A DNA stretch of 64,000 nucleotides from Nocardioides zhouii (lineage in GTDB: Bacteria; Actinomycetota; Actinomycetes; Propionibacteriales; Nocardioidaceae), in assembly GCF_004137345.1 (NCBI RefSeq), contig NZ_SDWV01000022.1, positions 1 to 64,000 of the forward strand, read 5' to 3'. Positions 36,770 to 44,839 of this stretch are shown here, piece by piece. Made by a program: the position numbers and the translations under genes. Position 1 is the first letter of the stretch. Each line of letters begins with the position of its first letter. Below the pieces are notes generated by a model that worked only from the letters and a program-made list of their open reading frames with translations, was not told the DNA's origin and ran no database searches.

Positions 36770-37459
36770 CTAGTCGGAGCCCGCTCGGTCGAACAACCGC
36801 TCTGGACCACTCAGGCTGTAAACATTGGCGAGCCTCTGGCGCGCTCGGGGGCCGCCTGACTTCCCCCTCGCCTCCAGTCGCACCACACCCGCGCGTTCCA
36901 GAGCCGCCAGCCGGGTACGAAAACGCCGTTCCGAGACCCCCGTGGCTTCTTGGAATGGCCTGCGGGCGAATGCCACGCGCGGCGAGCCCACCTCCACCAT
37001 CCGGTCCAACAACGCGGCGATGATCATGGCGTCAATCTCGTGAGCCTCCTCCAGCAGGCGCGGGAGCGCATCATCCCAACGGGCCACCAGACGGCGCGCT
37101 TCCTCCCGGTACCGATCCCGATCATGGAGCGCCGCTGGGCGAGCCTGTTCGGTGGCGCGTTGCCACACCTTCGAGAGGTAGCGACGGTAGGCCAGGGCCG
37201 TGCGCGAGTGCCCCTTGGCGAACTTTGCCTGCTGCCCCAACCTTCTCTTGGGGTCAAGAACGAGCGCCAGCCAGTCTTGTTCTCCCATTCCGCTACACAC
37301 CGCGCTGAGTGCCGTGGCCATCAACGCATGATCGACGGCCTTGTCACCGCCCTCCTTCAATCGGTCCGGCGACACCCCGTCAGTGAGCATGTCGATGTAC
37401 CGCGCTCTTAGTGCCCTGGGCTCGAGGGATTGCTGCGACTCGACTTGCTCGGCATTCAT
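36770..37459 (-). CDS. Winged-helix hypothetical protein
   Basis: The 229-aa protein is helical in its N-terminal 160 residues (many Arg/Ala/Leu, EEAHEIDAMIIAALLDRMVE). It ends in a winged helix-turn-helix: FQEATGVSERRFRTRLAALE, then RAGVVRLEARGKSGG. No family was recognised. It may be a replication or partition accessory protein or a regulator of the mobile DNA. The start codon is an ATG at 37459. Confidence 0.6.
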   Translation of the reverse strand: MNAEQVESQQSLEPRALRARYIDMLTDGVSPDRLKEGGDKAVDHALMATALSAVCSGMGEQDWLALVLDPKRRLGQQAKFAKGHSRTALAYRRYLSKVWQRATEQARPAALHDRDRYREEARRLVARWDDALPRLLEEAHEIDAMIIAALLDRMVEVGSPRVAFARRPFQEATGVSERRFRTRLAALERAGVVRLEARGKSGGPRARQRLANVYSLSGPERLFDRAGSD

Positions 37460-37890
37460 GACTTTCCTTCAGCAGATGACCGGTGACCCTGCATTCATCG
37501 GCGACCTGCGGTATTCCTGAACCCGATCGGCGAAAACTTCTTGCCGCTGACCCACGGGTCAGCAGAAGCCGCCCACGCCCACGCCTGCCGCCCGGCACGG
37601 CTTCGCCAGGCCTCCGCTCGACGCGGCCACGCAGCCGGAAGTTCTGGTGTCATCAGCGCCGTGCGGCAAGGCGGCCCCTAAGACGCGGGCTACGCCCTTA
37701 GTGGGACCCCCCTCGTCCGCACCGTCCCGGCGGTGGACGCTGGATGCCGCGCCTACCGCCGGGACGGTCAAGACCAGAGTGCGGGACTCGAGCACGTCAT
37801 CGGCACGTGTGTCGACCAGCTTGATCAGCCATCTCAAAAAAGCTTGGTCGAAGAGGTACACCACGTCGCGATCGCGCCGATGAACTACAT
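37460..37890. other. Gap of 431 bases between divergent genes
   Basis: The promoters of the 229-aa gene (leftward) and the 323-aa gene (rightward) must lie here. A 112-codon antisense frame (37559-37897) begins plausibly (DVVYLFDQAFLRWLIKLVD) but degenerates into Gly/Ala-rich sequence, so I do not call it. Confidence 0.35.
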
Positions 37891-38862
37891 ATGACACACG
37901 AACCTCTCGACCACTGCCCCGCCTCGAACCCCACGACGGAGGTCGGCACCGACCCCGGTACGGCCGCCACCGGAACGCCCTTCTACTGGGAACTCGACGA
38001 TGCCGGTTGGGACGCGTGCGAGACCTACGTGTGCGATGAAGAGACGTACTTGGCTGGTGACCTTGTGCACGGCTTGGCGCTGCTCTCGATCGAGCAGTGG
38101 TGGCTCAGGCGCACGGACGTGCCTGTGCCAGCAGGATTCGACGATCACCGTGATCCCGACGACTACTCGGCTGCCATTGCAGCGATCCTCCAGGTCGCGG
38201 CATGGGAAGGCTGCGATGTGACTGACGTCATCGAAGACGCCCAAACAAGGTGTTCCGGCTTTTCGGCGCTCGCCGCAAAGGCTGCGCGCGAACGCGTCGA
38301 GAAGTTCTCGGGGGCAGGCACACTGGCGAACCCGCAGGACCTATTGCACGATTGGAACCGGCTCGTCAAAGTGCATCGCGGCAACTGGGACTACACGCTC
38401 AAGCCCGGAACCGAGGATGAATCAGAGGACTGGGCGCACATCCCGATCCCCGACGAGGCTGCGCTCAAGTTCCGAGCCCTGCTTCTAGAACCGTTCGACG
38501 CCCTACGGCTGCACCATGCCGGCTTCAGCCCCGAGGAAGCCCTGCCTTACGTCGTCATCGCCGAATCGACCGGATGGTGGAACTGGCCAGACTTCAACGT
38601 TGTCGAGTGGGTCGTTGCGCGGGTGCCAGTCGACCGCGTCCGGACCTACGAGGGAAGATGCTCGACGGCCGAAGCGATTAAGTGGGAGGAACTGGTCAAG
38701 CAGTACAAGATCCCAGATTGCGACCTCCTTGCCGCTATCCGGGCAGGCTTCTCTCCGACAACGGTTGTCGCTCATGCCGAAGAGTGGGCAAAGGCGGGTC
38801 AAAGCATCGGCGAGACGGCGCGCAACCATTTGGCCACCGCCGATGAAGACTTCGGATGGTGA
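37891..38862 (+). CDS. Acidic Trp-rich protein related to the repeat protein at 51267
   Basis: This 323-aa protein is acidic, Trp-rich and lacks known motifs. Residues from about 225 to 295 (ESTGWWNWPDFNVVEWV, then CSTAEAIKWEELVKQYKIPD and CDLLAAIRAGFSP) align clearly with the 357-aa protein encoded at 51267-52340 (DSSGWWETDFEIIRWL, CTVEQAVAWEAFLEANEVPD, DDLRSLVRIGVQP). The two share one copy of a helical repeat of about 50 residues. The N-terminal half is unrelated to anything I know. The start is ATG without a clear ribosome binding site. Function unknown; it belongs to the accessory DNA. Confidence 0.7.
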   Translation: MTHEPLDHCPASNPTTEVGTDPGTAATGTPFYWELDDAGWDACETYVCDEETYLAGDLVHGLALLSIEQWWLRRTDVPVPAGFDDHRDPDDYSAAIAAILQVAAWEGCDVTDVIEDAQTRCSGFSALAAKAARERVEKFSGAGTLANPQDLLHDWNRLVKVHRGNWDYTLKPGTEDESEDWAHIPIPDEAALKFRALLLEPFDALRLHHAGFSPEEALPYVVIAESTGWWNWPDFNVVEWVVARVPVDRVRTYEGRCSTAEAIKWEELVKQYKIPDCDLLAAIRAGFSPTTVVAHAEEWAKAGQSIGETARNHLATADEDFGW

Positions 38863-39045
38863 CCTGCGAGCAAACAAGACCTGCCGTAGTGCCCACTAAT
38901 CCTCGGGACTTAACCGGTCCGCCACAATGCAGCACCCACCTCAAACCATCGAGGGGTGCAAAAAGGTCCCGAGCGATCGCAGCGTCGCTCGAGGGCGATC
39001 GGTGTCATCCCCCGAGGTTAACAACTCAGGAGAGCTCACGGGCAT

Positions 39046-39231
39046 GTGGACAACACCCGCCTTCTGGTTCGCCTACGACACAAACCTGACAGATATCTGG
39101 AACTGACAGTATTCAACCGAGTGGAGGCACCACTGCTGGAATTAGGCTTCGCGTTAGACGACGCGGACGTGCGCATTAGGTGGATGGACAGGAAAAATGT
39201 CGCAACGGGTCTCTTTACGGTGACAAGATGA
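39046..39231 (+). CDS. Short frame directly before an HTH frame
   Basis: This 61-codon frame (DNTRLLVRLRHKPDRYLELT) ends in TGA at 39229-39231. The next codons, in the same frame, continue into an HTH-coding stretch. It may be the N-terminal part of one broken gene, or a separate small protein. The composition is protein-like but no family was recognised. Confidence 0.35.
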   Translation: MDNTRLLVRLRHKPDRYLELTVFNRVEAPLLELGFALDDADVRIRWMDRKNVATGLFTVTR

Positions 39232-39483
39232 ACGGCCGGCCTCAATCGTTTCCCCCCGGACGCCACCCACGACTGGCTCACCACAGACCAAGCCGCTGCC
39301 ATCATGGGCGTGACCAGAAATGCCGTCAACGGCCGCGCCATGCGGGGTCGCCTCCCGAACGAGATGCATGACGGCAGGCGCTGGATCCGTCATGACCATC
39401 TGTTGCCCGTCAAACGAGCCGACCAGGTAAGCATAGGGACCGATCCGTTGGTCGGTTCAGAGCCGATGTTGGCGCCTAGTTGA
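39232..39483 (+). pseudogene. HTH (excisionase-like) frame lacking a normal start
   Basis: In the same frame as the preceding short gene but after its TGA, the sequence encodes HDWLTTDQAAAIMGVTRNAV, then RGRLPNEMHDGRRWIRHDHL. This is an excisionase/MerR-type helix-turn-helix resembling the one at 34310. No ATG, GTG or TTG precedes the motif after the stop; the first ATG (39304) lies inside helix 2. Either the TGA is a nonsense mutation in a larger gene, or a non-standard start is used. Confidence 0.45.
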
Positions 39484-39860
39484 GTGCAGCTGACGTGTCC
39501 ATGCTCTCGCCTATAGTGGATGCCGTGTGGAACATCGAGGGGCACGACATCGAACTGGCCGGCGGACCGTATGAATCGGATTGGGGTGCACCGCAAGTCA
39601 TGGTTCACTGCACACGATGCCCAGATGGTTCGGACAGGGGGTGGAACTTGTGGAGCGATCCTGACGAATTGGGGCTTGCTATTGAACCCGCAATTGGAAT
39701 CGCAGTCGTGGCACAGCATCTGCGCGAAACCGGGGTCGATGTGCCGGATGGTGCCGAGGAAGGCGCGACCTTCATGGGCGTTCTTCAAAACGAGGTCGAA
39801 GCCGGGCTGGACGTTCTGCGTGACTACTTCGAGACGACTGTCCACGCGCGACACGGCTAG
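39480..39860 (+). CDS. Hypothetical 126-aa acidic protein
   Basis: The frame can start at a TTG (39480) overlapping the stop of the HTH frame as TTGA, or at an ATG at 39501. The product is acidic and mixed alpha/beta (VWNIEGHDIELAGGPYESDW, with an HCTRCPDGS motif in the middle that may bind metal). The C-terminal helix is LQNEVEAGLDVLRDYFETTV. The family is unknown to me, but composition and coupling support a real gene. Confidence 0.5.
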   Translation: MSAADVSMLSPIVDAVWNIEGHDIELAGGPYESDWGAPQVMVHCTRCPDGSDRGWNLWSDPDELGLAIEPAIGIAVVAQHLRETGVDVPDGAEEGATFMGVLQNEVEAGLDVLRDYFETTVHARHG

Positions 39861-40544
39861 CTCGCGGTAGAGCAGGGCACTTCTCGAACGGCGGTCCCGT
39901 GCGCCTTGCGGTCCTCGCGCAACCGACGCTACAACCGTCGACGACCCTCAGGAAGACCCGGCCGACGAAGGCACCCCAGACCACCAGTTGACAACAAAGG
40001 GGAGCCGGATGGACGCACGTGGATGGGGCTCCGAAACGGCCCGAGGCATGTCCCACCACACGCGAGAGGCAGATCCGAGGGGTTCGGACGCTTCGGCAAG
40101 GGCAAGCCAGTTGGCGCGCCGTGCATGTTGGCCGCGCAGTCAAACGCCGAAATGTTCCCACCCGCTGCAGCCCTCAATCACTTACATGCCGGACATGGCC
40201 GCCATCGTCGTCGCCGCTTGCGGTCTCAGTTCTCGAGAAGGCGGATTTCCGGCGACATCAGCATCTTCCGAGCCGATCTTTCTCTGGCGGCCTTTTCGCG
40301 GCGAACCCATGCCTAGACCGCCGATCTTTTCGGACGATCCAGAGCGTGACCGGCGTCACATCAAGTGACTAGCCAGTACGCCTTAGCGTTCGACAGGGCC
40401 TCGGCTTCGTCTTGAAATGCCTTGCCGGGAACGCCGGTCATGTCCAGATATCGGAAACCCACAGGAAGCTTGAGGTCGCTCGATGGCCGAAGCAACCGGC
40501 AACTTGCCCGCTCGGGCCGCTGTTCGCCGTGGAGGAGCAATCCG
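39861..40544. other. 684-base gap without a supported gene
   Basis: Several overlapping GC-rich frames occur on both strands, but none has protein-like motifs or a good ribosome binding site. The right end contains the GGAGGAG box of the response-regulator gene. I see no RNA gene or long repeat. Confidence 0.35.
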
Positions 40545-40949
40545 ATGAAGGAATTCGAAATGATGAGGCAGTTGCGCTTCCTGATCGTTGACGACACTGC
40601 GGACATGCGCGAGTTGATGGTTCGGGTGGTCGAGCGCGAGGGACACGTGGCTGAGACGGCCGCGGACGGGGTCGAGGCAACAGTCGCGCTGTCTGCGCAT
40701 CGGTACGACGTCATGCTGCTCGATCTTTCTATGCCGCGCATGAGTGGTGAGGATGTCGTGCGCTGGCTTCACGCGCATCCCGACCGAACCGAGGGCATGC
40801 GCACCGTGGTTGTATCTGCTTGGGCCGGCGAGAGACGCGGAACGCTGCAGGAACTTGGGATCACGAGTGTTCTGGCCAAGCCATTCCGGCGGAAAGACTT
40901 GACCGATCTCATAGCCGACGTCGCTGCCGACATGCCTGCCGAGAGTTGA
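40545..40949 (+). CDS. Orphan single-domain response regulator (CheY-like)
   Basis: The start is the ATG at 40545, nine bases after GGAGGAG; a longer frame from 40422 would add 41 unrelated residues. The 134-aa product is a receiver domain only: acidic pair D16/D17 in LIVDDTAD, phosphoacceptor D60 in VMLLDLSMP, S91 in VVVSAWAG and K112 in LAKPFRR. There is no output domain and no kinase gene nearby. It would act by protein-protein contact or as a phosphate sink for a kinase elsewhere in the genome. Confidence 0.82.
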   Translation: MKEFEMMRQLRFLIVDDTADMRELMVRVVEREGHVAETAADGVEATVALSAHRYDVMLLDLSMPRMSGEDVVRWLHAHPDRTEGMRTVVVSAWAGERRGTLQELGITSVLAKPFRRKDLTDLIADVAADMPAES

Positions 40950-41854
40950 CCTGAGAGCGATCGCCAACTGCACGAGGCCCTCCATCCAGGGGATCGGATA
41001 TTGCGCCTCACCATCGCGCCCACGGGACCCGGCCAGGTGGCTTAGTTCACGAAGGTCGCAACCAGGACACGTTCTGTTCGCATGTGGCGCGCGGTCCGTT
41101 GCGAGTTCCGCCTTTTGTGGCCGCGGGCGAAATCCCGCGACCTCCTCCACAACAAGCCCACGGCATCGCACCGTTTGGTAACGACCGCCCTTTATCGGCT
41201 TGATACCACGAGGCAGACCACTATCCTTGCGGCCACAGGGAAGTCGATGCGGATGTGACCGTGGGGGTGCGCATCCGAGGGGAATCGACATGCAGGCCAA
41301 GCAGCCCCGCCTCTCCAACGGGAGGCGGGGCACTGCCATGTGATGTCAAACACAACCGCTGCGTAACATCCACGTGCGCTGCCATCCTGCCGCTCAAGGA
41401 GTCGTCCCACCCCCTGTGGTCGTCTGCCGGGGCCCGAAGGAGCCGGCTGGATGGCGAGCGGCTCCGACGGCTCGTCGGGCCAAGAGCTGGCCTGCGACTT
41501 GACCCGACGAGCCACCTTGCCGTTGTCGGCCGGCCAGCGCGGTCCAGTGATGGCTGGCTCTCGAGACTGCATGGACTCTGGTAGGCGTTTCAACTCAGCT
41601 TCGCCGCGACACGGTCATGCGGCGACTGCAGGTCCGGTCCGTCAACCTGATTCACATCAACGTCCCAGGGTGGCGGCGCAAGTCCCTCCGTCATGTTGCC
41701 CCGGCTACGAACGCGGTTTGAGGCTGAGATTGCGCAGTTCGATGTTGTGATTCGACGCAGATGCGGTCGGGGTCGGCGACGCCTGACGCAGCAGACCCGT
41801 CGAGAAGTCTTACCTAAATTGGACACAAGATGCGCTTGGCGAGACGATCTACGA
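40950..41854. other. 905-base gene-poor stretch before lsr2
   Basis: No frame here is convincing as a gene. A strong GC-rich hairpin sits at 41305-41330. The last 100 bases must contain the promoter of the Lsr2 gene. The rest shows nothing I can identify. Confidence 0.35.
41305..41330. terminator. GC-rich hairpin, possible terminator
   Basis: CCCCGCCTC and GAGGCGGGG form a perfect 9-base stem around an 8-base loop. There is no T-run after it on either strand, so it is a factor-independent terminator only by shape. It lies about 355 bases after the response-regulator gene. Confidence 0.4.
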
Positions 41855-42190
41855 ATGGCGAAGACGACGGTTACCCATATCACTGACGACATCGACGGAT
41901 CTAAAGATGCGACGGAGGTCGCCTTCTCCTTCGCTGGCGTCGACTATGTTATCGATCTGGGCAAGAAGAATGCCGCGGCCATGGAGAAGGCGCTTCGGCC
42001 GTATATAGACCATGCGACGAAGGTCCCCGCGCGTACGAGTGCCTCCTCGCGCCGGAAGTCCCCCCGTTCGGACGCTTCCCGCAGGGATCTAACAAAGGTT
42101 CGTGAATGGGCACGCGAACAGGGGATCGAGGTGTCGGATCGGGGTCGGGTGTCAGCTTCTGTCATCGAGCAGTACGAGGCCGCCAACTAG
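41855..42190 (+). CDS. lsr2: Lsr2-family nucleoid-associated protein
   Basis: The 111-aa protein has the Lsr2 layout. An N-terminal dimerisation domain (TTVTHITDDIDGSKDATEVA, then FAGVDYVIDLGKKNAAAMEK) and a basic linker precede the C-terminal DNA-binding helix pair (VREWAREQGIEVSDRGRVSA). The AT-hook-like RGR is followed by the final helix ending EQYEAAN. Lsr2 binds AT-rich DNA and silences horizontally acquired genes in actinobacteria. An upstream ATG (41693) would add 54 unrelated residues. Its place within accessory DNA suggests an element-borne copy besides a chromosomal one. Confidence 0.88.
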   Translation: MAKTTVTHITDDIDGSKDATEVAFSFAGVDYVIDLGKKNAAAMEKALRPYIDHATKVPARTSASSRRKSPRSDASRRDLTKVREWAREQGIEVSDRGRVSASVIEQYEAAN

Positions 42191-42303
42191 GTGGCATACG
42201 CGATGAGTTGGAACAGCTGATCGCGCAGGGCCCCACCCTCAGAGGCATTACGGCACCTACATCAGCAGGTCCGTGTGATCCGACGTGCAGAGTCGCGGCG
42301 GCG

Positions 42304-42705
42304 TCAGAAGCTGACGCCTAGCTTTCGAACGTCGAAGTGTCGAGAGCCCGCCCGCTGCACGCCTGGTGCCCGATGGGCTCGGTGCCGAGACGCCCAGGCG
42401 CTAGACCCCATGTGTTCGGGAGGCGGGCAATCGTTGCCCAGAACGCCAGCCCGCTGACTTGACGGGCAAGGCGGCAGATAGACGCGGCTTCGGCTATGTC
42501 GGATGGTGGGCTGAGTGGGTTGATCGCACGCACCCGGTAGGAACTCAAGGACTGGCACGTACCCCAGCGGTCCCCAGGCAACCATCTGCGCGTAGTCCAC
42601 CGCATCAGCGCAGTACCCGCCGCCAGATCTCCCGAAGGCGGCGAATGCGCCGACGATCAGCCAGAGAAGAACGAGGGACACGACAGAAATCGCGAGCCTG
42701 TTCAT
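42304..42705 (-). CDS. Small single-pass membrane protein
   Basis: The ATG at 42705 follows a very strong GGAGGGGGCGGAGAC leader. The first 25 residues form one transmembrane helix (LAISVVSLVLLWLIVGAFAA), followed by a Gly-rich turn, a Cys and a short hydrophobic segment (VAWGPLGYVPVLEFL). This resembles small actinobacterial membrane proteins of the type LLWLIVG..A......C.........GPLNY. The last 65 codons are low-complexity and may be non-functional, so the true protein could be shorter or frameshifted. Confidence 0.5.
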   Translation of the reverse strand: MNRLAISVVSLVLLWLIVGAFAAFGRSGGGYCADAVDYAQMVAWGPLGYVPVLEFLPGACDQPTQPTIRHSRSRVYLPPCPSSQRAGVLGNDCPPPEHMGSSAWASRHRAHRAPGVQRAGSRHFDVRKLGVSF

Positions 42706-42860
42706 GTCTCCGCCCCCTCCATCCGTTTCGCCCTTGGACGCAAGCAAGCGAGCGCTCGTTCCGGGTGGGAGGGTCGCTCGTCGGCACGTCTGACGTCCCC
42801 GACACGCGGCGGCATGACGCTCGTCCGGGCGGTAGGAAATCAGGCAGGGATACTGTCTAC

Positions 42861-43220
42861 ATGTCCGCAAAGACTGGTACCCGGTCCCGGCTCCTCCGCA
42901 CAGGCACGACCATTCTCGTGTGGACGACGGTTGCGCTCTTGTGCTTTCTCTCCATTGGGGGCCTTGCGCGCATGAGCGACGGATCTACAGGTCGGGACGT
43001 AATCCCGATGGCTAGCGTCGTCACCACTGTCACGGTGCTGACTCTCCTGATGCGGGCAGTTGTAAGCATCGCCGATGACCTGAGCGACGGCGAGTACGCC
43101 GCCGCCACTATCCAGTTGCGGACTGTGAGCTCCGGCATCGTTCTACTAATCCTCACCACCGCTCTCGCGGTGCACTTGGAGCCGCAGGTAGAGACGTCCG
43201 GGAACTGCTCGGAGACCTGA
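42861..43220 (+). CDS. Hypothetical membrane protein, three predicted helices
   Basis: From the ATG at 42861 the 119-aa protein has a basic N-terminus and three hydrophobic segments: TTILVWTTVALLCFLSIGGL, MASVVTTVTVLTLLMRAVVS and TVSSGIVLLILTTALAVHL. The loop between helices 2 and 3 is acidic. It is divergent from the small membrane protein at 42304. No family was recognised. Confidence 0.6.
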   Translation: MSAKTGTRSRLLRTGTTILVWTTVALLCFLSIGGLARMSDGSTGRDVIPMASVVTTVTVLTLLMRAVVSIADDLSDGEYAAATIQLRTVSSGIVLLILTTALAVHLEPQVETSGNCSET

Positions 43221-43326
43221 TCAGCGTCGTCCTATTCGGTGGCGCCATCCTCCTTCTCGGCAGCGGTGTCGCTGAGTACCACCGGGCACGGGACTCGGTC
43301 GAGCGCTGACTCCCACCAGCGGAGCC

Positions 43327-43356
43327 GGGCTGGGCTGGGCTGGGCTGGGCTGGGCT
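43327..43356. repeat. (GGGCT)6 microsatellite
   Basis: Six perfect tandem copies of GGGCT are followed by GGGA and then AGATATATAAG. Five-base repeats can gain or lose units by slippage. About 375 bases separate it from the first gene of the operon at 43733. No supported gene crosses it, so if it matters it would act on promoter spacing, not on a reading frame. Confidence 0.7.
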
Positions 43357-43629
43357 GGGAGATATATAAGCGCCAGCCAAGTGCTGGGCGGCAGTCTCGC
43401 GGCGGGATGACGCACTCCTAATGAAAGATCTGGGCTCTTCCACAGCGCCACGATCCTCGTGGCACGCGAGCTGCGCGTCTTCCTTCGCCACATCTCGAGG
43501 AAGCCTAAGCACCGCCCGGCTTCCTCGGCCCAATGACGGACTCTCCACGGCCGCCGCACCGAGGACGCCACCCGAAGCAATTCGGTACTTGAAAGTCGCG
43601 AACTCCTCGTAAGGTCGGTCGCATGCGCT

Positions 43630-43647
43630 GTAATGGTTGCCCATTAC
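43630..43647. promoter_or_regulatory. Hairpin/dyad upstream of the PRTase gene
   Basis: GTAATGG-TTGC-CCATTAC is a perfect dyad with 7-base arms, 85 bases before the first gene of the five-gene operon. As DNA it could be an operator; as RNA it is a short stem in the leader. No T-run follows, so it is not a terminator. Confidence 0.45.
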
Positions 43648-43732
43648 CGCAAGACCCCCGAAAGCCAGGAGTTCGAGTGTCGGTACCTGAGCTGCGCGTT
43701 AGAACAGACTGCAGTGTGCTCTGGATGGCCGC

Positions 43733-44839
43733 ATGAAGCACGCTCTCGCCGATGAGCTCTTCGCGGCGGTCATGCACCTCGGCCCGGACGAGACTGATGA
43801 ACTTGTCCGTCGGATGCGACCGCTGAAGCACATGTCGGACTATAAGTTCGACAGTTATGGGGGCTACGGCGCCGGCATCAAGTTCCTGGAGACGCTGTCT
43901 ATCTGGCTCGAGCAGTTCGATGAAGCGGAACGCGATGTCGCAATCGACTTCATCCGGAACAAGCTCGTGTTTCTCAGCGATAGCGAGATTCAGCACGCTT
44001 TGTCCCTGGCCTACCCCGACCTGGTCCGCCCGAATCTCATTCGCCGTGCCGCTGCGGAACTGAGGGTGGATCCGTGGCGGATCACCACTGTCTTGGAGTC
44101 GCTCGAGTTTCGGGTGCTCCAGAGGCGCACGATGTTCCTCGGACTTGCGGACGGCGCACGCCTTGACCAGTTCCGCCGCGCGAACCCGGCGCTCGTGCAC
44201 GACCAGTTCTGCGTGACCGCCGAGCCGCCGTCCCGTGTTGCCCAAGGGTTCCGCAAGGACCTGGTGAAATGGCTTGAGGATGTTGGCTCCGACGCCGAGG
44301 GGACCTTCTGCCACTTCGTGCTGATCGACGACTTCACCGGCAGCGGCTTCACCGCGCTGCGCCAGGGCAAGGATGGCACGTGGTCCGGCAAGTTGTTCCA
44401 TGTGAGAAAATCCCTCGACCAGCTCGTCGCGGCGGGCATCGCCGCTGCGGACTACACCGTCGACGTCGTCATCTACACCGCCAGCGCGAAGGCAGAGGAC
44501 TCCCTGCGGGATCAGCTAGCTAAGGCAGGCTTCAACGACTGGGAACTGTCGGTGGTCCAGGTCATTCCGAACTCGCATCTTGTGGCCACTGATTCCACAT
44601 TCGCAGACCTCTGCCGTGCGCATCACGACCCGGTCGTCGATGACAAGATTAAGGCCGACGCAGCATCGCCCTCGGCGGCCTTGGGTTTCCGCGACTCCCG
44701 GCTCCCGCTGGTTTTGAGCCACAACACCCCGAACAACAGCGTCGGAGTGCTGTGGGAGAACACGGCCGACGACCCGAACTCCACCAAGAAGTTCAGTCCG
44801 TTGTTTCCCCGGCACGAGCGCCACAAGGCAGATCGATGA
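43733..44839 (+). CDS. Phosphoribosyltransferase-fold protein (PRTase-CE-like)
   Basis: The 368-aa protein has a helical N-terminal half (residues 1-160). Its core shows the PRPP-binding loop of phosphoribosyltransferases, CHFVLIDDFTGSGFTALR (residues 193-210: hydrophobic strand, two acids, T-G-S-G). A strand VDVVIYTASA follows near 245. This combination matches my recollection of the PRTase-CE family, proposed from comparative genomics as an effector in prokaryotic conflict systems. The next gene overlaps its end by four bases. The substrate (NAD, PRPP or nucleotide) is unknown. Alternative: a nucleotide-salvage enzyme, less likely given the neighbours. Confidence 0.7.
   Translation: MKHALADELFAAVMHLGPDETDELVRRMRPLKHMSDYKFDSYGGYGAGIKFLETLSIWLEQFDEAERDVAIDFIRNKLVFLSDSEIQHALSLAYPDLVRPNLIRRAAAELRVDPWRITTVLESLEFRVLQRRTMFLGLADGARLDQFRRANPALVHDQFCVTAEPPSRVAQGFRKDLVKWLEDVGSDAEGTFCHFVLIDDFTGSGFTALRQGKDGTWSGKLFHVRKSLDQLVAAGIAAADYTVDVVIYTASAKAEDSLRDQLAKAGFNDWELSVVQVIPNSHLVATDSTFADLCRAHHDPVVDDKIKADAASPSAALGFRDSRLPLVLSHNTPNNSVGVLWENTADDPNSTKKFSPLFPRHERHKADR

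Larger units (their letters stand above)
43221..43732. other. 512-base region upstream of the conflict-system operon
   Basis: No supported gene. It contains a six-copy GGGCT microsatellite (43327-43356), an AT-rich GATATATAAG directly after it that could be a promoter element, and a hairpin (43630-43647) 85 bases before the first gene of the operon. The operon promoter is expected here. Confidence 0.45.

Noticed and set aside
37559..37897. 112-codon minus-strand frame opposite the start of the 323-aa gene
   Set aside because: It starts plausibly but becomes low-complexity Gly/Ala-rich and has no ribosome binding site or motif; I treat the region as a promoter gap.
39861..40544. Overlapping 120-140-codon frames on both strands
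   Set aside because: High GC content makes long open frames common; none has motifs, protein-like composition or a ribosome binding site.
40422..40544. N-terminal extension of the response regulator
   Set aside because: The 41 extra codons are unlike receiver domains, and a clear GGAGGAG precedes the ATG at 40545.
43153..43644. Minus-strand frame crossing the GGGCT repeat, reading SPAQPSPAQP
   Set aside because: The repetitive Pro/Gln stretch is a product of the microsatellite; the rest has no protein-like pattern.
43665..43690. GTTCGAGT resembling a tRNA T-loop upstream of the PRTase gene
   Set aside because: No acceptor, D-arm or anticodon arm can be folded around it.
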